From Mycolicibacterium cosmeticum (lineage in GTDB: Bacteria > Actinomycetota > Actinomycetes > Mycobacteriales > Mycobacteriaceae), in NCBI RefSeq assembly GCF_000613185.1, contig NZ_CCBB010000001.1, positions 1,488,001 through 1,552,000 of the forward strand: a stretch of DNA of 64,000 nt. Direction: 5' to 3'. The notes beneath the pieces are model-generated. The model was not told the DNA's origin. It was given only the letters and a program-made list of their open reading frames with translations, and ran no database searches. The position numbers and the translations under genes are program-made. Of this stretch, positions 61,645 through 64,000 are shown one piece after another (within the stretch, counting starts at the first letter, position 1; each line of letters starts with the position of its first letter).

Positions 61645-64000
61645 GTGCAGGTCAGCGGTTATTCCGGCGACGACCGGTTGCCCAAGCTTCTCGGTCGTCG
61701 GGATGAGTGCGCGGTTCTCGATGGCATCGTCGCGGCTCTGCGCGGCGGTGAGAGCCGTGCATTGGTGCTCCGCGGTGAACCCGGGATCGGCAAGACCGCG
61801 CTGCTGAACCACCTGGCGAGTAACGCCGGCCCATGCCGAGTGGAGCGGACCACCGGCATCCAGTCGGAAATGGAATTCGCTTTCGCTGGGATCCATCAAC
61901 TCTGTATGCCGTTGTTGGACCGCCTCGATGGTCTGCCCGCGCCACAACACGCAGCGCTGTCCACCGCCTTGGGAATGGCGGAAGGACCGGCACCGGACCG
62001 ATTTCTCGTGGGGCTGGCTGTCCTCAACTTGTTCTCCAACGTCGCCGCCGACCGCCCCTTGCTCTGCCTGATCGATGACGAACAGTGGCTGGACCGGGCG
62101 TCGGCGCAGATCCTCGCATTCGTTGCCCGCCGATTGGGATCCGAGTCGGTGGGGATGGTCTTTGCCGCCAGACAACCCACTCAAGCCGTGGCCGGGCTGC
62201 CAACTTTGGTGATTCGAGGTTTGCGTGGACCCGATGCGAAGGCACTGCTCGATTCCGCGCTCACGGTTCCGGTGGACCCGCGGATCCGCCAGCAGATCAT
62301 CGCCGAGACCCATGGCAATCCACTGGCATTACTGGAATTGCCCCGTGGGCTGAACCCCGACGAGTTGGCGGGCGGGTTCGGATTGCCGGGCGGCGTGCAC
62401 TTACCAGCCGAGATGGAACAGACCTTCGGCTCCCGTATCCGGGCATTACCCGACGCCACGCGGCGCTTGCTGCTGCTGGCTGCAGCCGAACCGACCGGTG
62501 ACTCCGCCCTGATTTGGCGGGCCGCCGGTGACGTCGGGGTGGCATCCGAGGAAGCCGCTCCCGCGATCGAAGCCGGGCTGGCGTCATTCGGTGGCCGGGT
62601 GAAGTTCCGCCATCCGTTGGTGCGTTCTGCGGCATATCGGTCAGCGTCGCTATCCGAGCGACAGCAGGCCCACCGCGCCCTGGCCACCGCCACCGACCCG
62701 GGATCAGACCCTGATCGACGCGCTTGGCACCTTGCTCATGCTGTTACCGGCCCAGACGAAACCGTCGCCGCAGAACTGGAAGCCTCCGCAGGCCGCGCAC
62801 ACGCCCGCGGCGGAATCAGCGCCACGGCAGCCTTCCTGGAGCGGGCTGCCATACTGTCGGTCGATTCCGCGAAACGCAGCGAACGGGCACTGGCAGCGGC
62901 ATCGGCGAAAGTTCAGCTGGGCGCCTTCGACAGTGCCCAGGACCTGCTGACAATGGCAGAAGCGCAGCGCCCCAGCGATCTTCAACAAGCGCGAGGGGAT
63001 CTCATCCGGGCGCATATCGCGTATATCTCCAACCATGGCCGCGACTCGCCGCCGCTGCTACTGAGCGCGGCCAAACGCCTGGAATCGATTGACGTCACCC
63101 TGTCCCGAGTCACCTACTTGGACGCGATGTTGGCTGCCATGTTCGCGGGTCGCCTCGCCGTCAACGCCAACGTTTTCGACGTCGCCCTCGCCGCGCAGAC
63201 AGCACCCCGACCGGCCGGCACTCCCGACCGGCGGGATCACTTGCTGGATTGGCTGGTTCTGCATTACCGCCAGGGGTACGTCGCGGCCAGGCCCGCTCTG
63301 GGAGCCGTTCTCACAGCGTTCGACGACGGCTTATCACCTGACGAACAGCTCATCTGCGCGCTACTCTCGTCGTCGGCAGCCCACTTGGCCTGGGATGACG
63401 ACCGTTTCGACCTGGCGACGAGGCGCCATGTCGACGTTGCCCGCCATCGCGGTGCGATCGGTGACATCCCGGTCGCGCTGAGTTCCCGCGCAACAGCGTT
63501 GTTGTTCTTCGGTGACCTCGCCGGTGCCGCGGCGGTGATCGATGAGCTCGAAGCCGCACAGGATGCGACCGGCAGCAGCCTCGCTCCGTACGCGGCGTTG
63601 GGCCTTGCCGCCCTGCGCGGTGACCGAGCACAGGCCATGGCACTCATCGAGGCGACGGTGGCCGAAGTGACGGCGCGGGGCGAGGGCAACGGTCTCACGG
63701 TGGCCTGGTGGGCTGAAGCGGTCCTGCACAACGGTTCCGGAGATTATCGCCGGGCTCTGGGCGCTGCCGAGCTGGCCGCACAGTTTCCGCCCGAATTGGC
63801 ATCGGCGAATTGGGCGCTGCCCGAACTCGTCGAGGCGGCGGCCCGCGGCGGCGCCTCCGAGAAGGCAGCGGATGCGTTCACCCGATTGGAAGAGCTGACC
63901 GCCGCCAGCGGTACCGATTGGGCATTGGGACTCGGCGCGCGCTCAGCGGCACTGCTGCATCAGGGCGCGGACGCCGAGCGTCTCTACCTGGAGTCGATCG
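61645..64000 (+). CDS. LuxR-family LAL-type ATPase regulator (3' end outside the window)
   Basis: At least 785 aa, GTG start assumed at 61645. The AAA_16-type NTPase has Walker A GEPGIGKTALL (about residues 48-58) and Walker B LLCLIDDEQWLD. Long alpha-helical TPR-like repeats fill the remainder (about 350-785). The LuxR HTH expected at the C-terminus of LAL proteins lies beyond the window, so family membership rests on the N-terminal half. Likely an ATP- and ligand-dependent transcription activator. Confidence 0.8.
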   Translation, partial: MQVSGYSGDDRLPKLLGRRDECAVLDGIVAALRGGESRALVLRGEPGIGKTALLNHLASNAGPCRVERTTGIQSEMEFAFAGIHQLCMPLLDRLDGLPAPQHAALSTALGMAEGPAPDRFLVGLAVLNLFSNVAADRPLLCLIDDEQWLDRASAQILAFVARRLGSESVGMVFAARQPTQAVAGLPTLVIRGLRGPDAKALLDSALTVPVDPRIRQQIIAETHGNPLALLELPRGLNPDELAGGFGLPGGVHLPAEMEQTFGSRIRALPDATRRLLLLAAAEPTGDSALIWRAAGDVGVASEEAAPAIEAGLASFGGRVKFRHPLVRSAAYRSASLSERQQAHRALATATDPGSDPDRRAWHLAHAVTGPDETVAAELEASAGRAHARGGISATAAFLERAAILSVDSAKRSERALAAASAKVQLGAFDSAQDLLTMAEAQRPSDLQQARGDLIRAHIAYISNHGRDSPPLLLSAAKRLESIDVTLSRVTYLDAMLAAMFAGRLAVNANVFDVALAAQTAPRPAGTPDRRDHLLDWLVLHYRQGYVAARPALGAVLTAFDDGLSPDEQLICALLSSSAAHLAWDDDRFDLATRRHVDVARHRGAIGDIPVALSSRATALLFFGDLAGAAAVIDELEAAQDATGSSLAPYAALGLAALRGDRAQAMALIEATVAEVTARGEGNGLTVAWWAEAVLHNGSGDYRRALGAAELAAQFPPELASANWALPELVEAAARGGASEKAADAFTRLEELTAASGTDWALGLGARSAALLHQGADAERLYLESI

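Overview
The window is high-GC actinobacterial DNA whose gene content and order are those of a Mycobacterium/Mycolicibacterium. It carries fbiC (coenzyme F420), mshB (mycothiol), pimE and lpqW (PIM/LAM), the lysine genes dapC, dapD and dapE, fadD36, typA, mutT2, and two type VII secretion EspC-like proteins plus an EspK-like protein. From memory of M. tuberculosis H37Rv, the core runs backwards through the Rv1202 to Rv1156 neighbourhood. The narGHJI operon that lies between typA and mutT2 in H37Rv is absent here, and several accessory blocks have been inserted.

Layout. 1-5.5 kb: an ESX-associated cassette on the + strand, with a low-GC, TTA-containing tract in its middle. 5.4-9.2 kb: ABC-F ATPase, dapE and divergent dapD. 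9.2-16.3 kb: GH27 alpha-galactosidase, a VOC protein, fadD36, a NUDIX hydrolase, a DUF5995-type protein, a methyltransferase, an alpha/beta-hydrolase fused to a LuxR domain, and a ferric-reductase-like membrane protein. 16.4-23.5 kb: a probable regulon around a double-headed TetR repressor, comprising a flavin disulfide oxidoreductase, a DUF427 protein, a type II HAD dehalogenase-like enzyme, a quinone-reductase-like enzyme and an alpha/beta hydrolase with an Asp nucleophile. Five copies of a TGGG-N6-AACCCA-type palindrome sit at its promoters. 23.6-34.7 kb: a secreted protein, fused PutA with a divergent LysR, dapC-fdxC, PadR-fadH, YceI, an excalibur protein and a DUF2231-like protein. 34.8-45 kb: fbiC, two exported repeat-tailed proteins, mshB, a ClC channel, lpqW and a possible new 30-residue peptide gene. 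45-54.5 kb: typA, small genes, a tandem pair of paralogous membrane proteins, mutT2, phhB, pimE, two Ala/Pro-rich secreted proteins, a DUF1059-like protein, a HhH-GPD protein and a DUF732-like protein. 54.6-58.7 kb: a LytS/LytTR two-component system in one operon with a sodium:solute symporter. 58.7-61.6 kb: an HxlR repressor divergent from a quinone-reductase-like enzyme and an RclA-like flavoprotein. From 61.6 kb: an incomplete large LuxR-type (LAL) ATPase.

The strongest candidates for undescribed biology are the double-TetR regulon with its operators, the HxlR/RclA divergon with a 13-bp repeated operator, the ESX cassette with a duplicated extracytoplasmic domain, several very compact divergent promoters that look leaderless, a short upstream ORF with a hairpin before the ABC-F gene, and a 30-codon peptide gene upstream of lpqW. 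All family calls come from reading the translated sequence; no database search was run.
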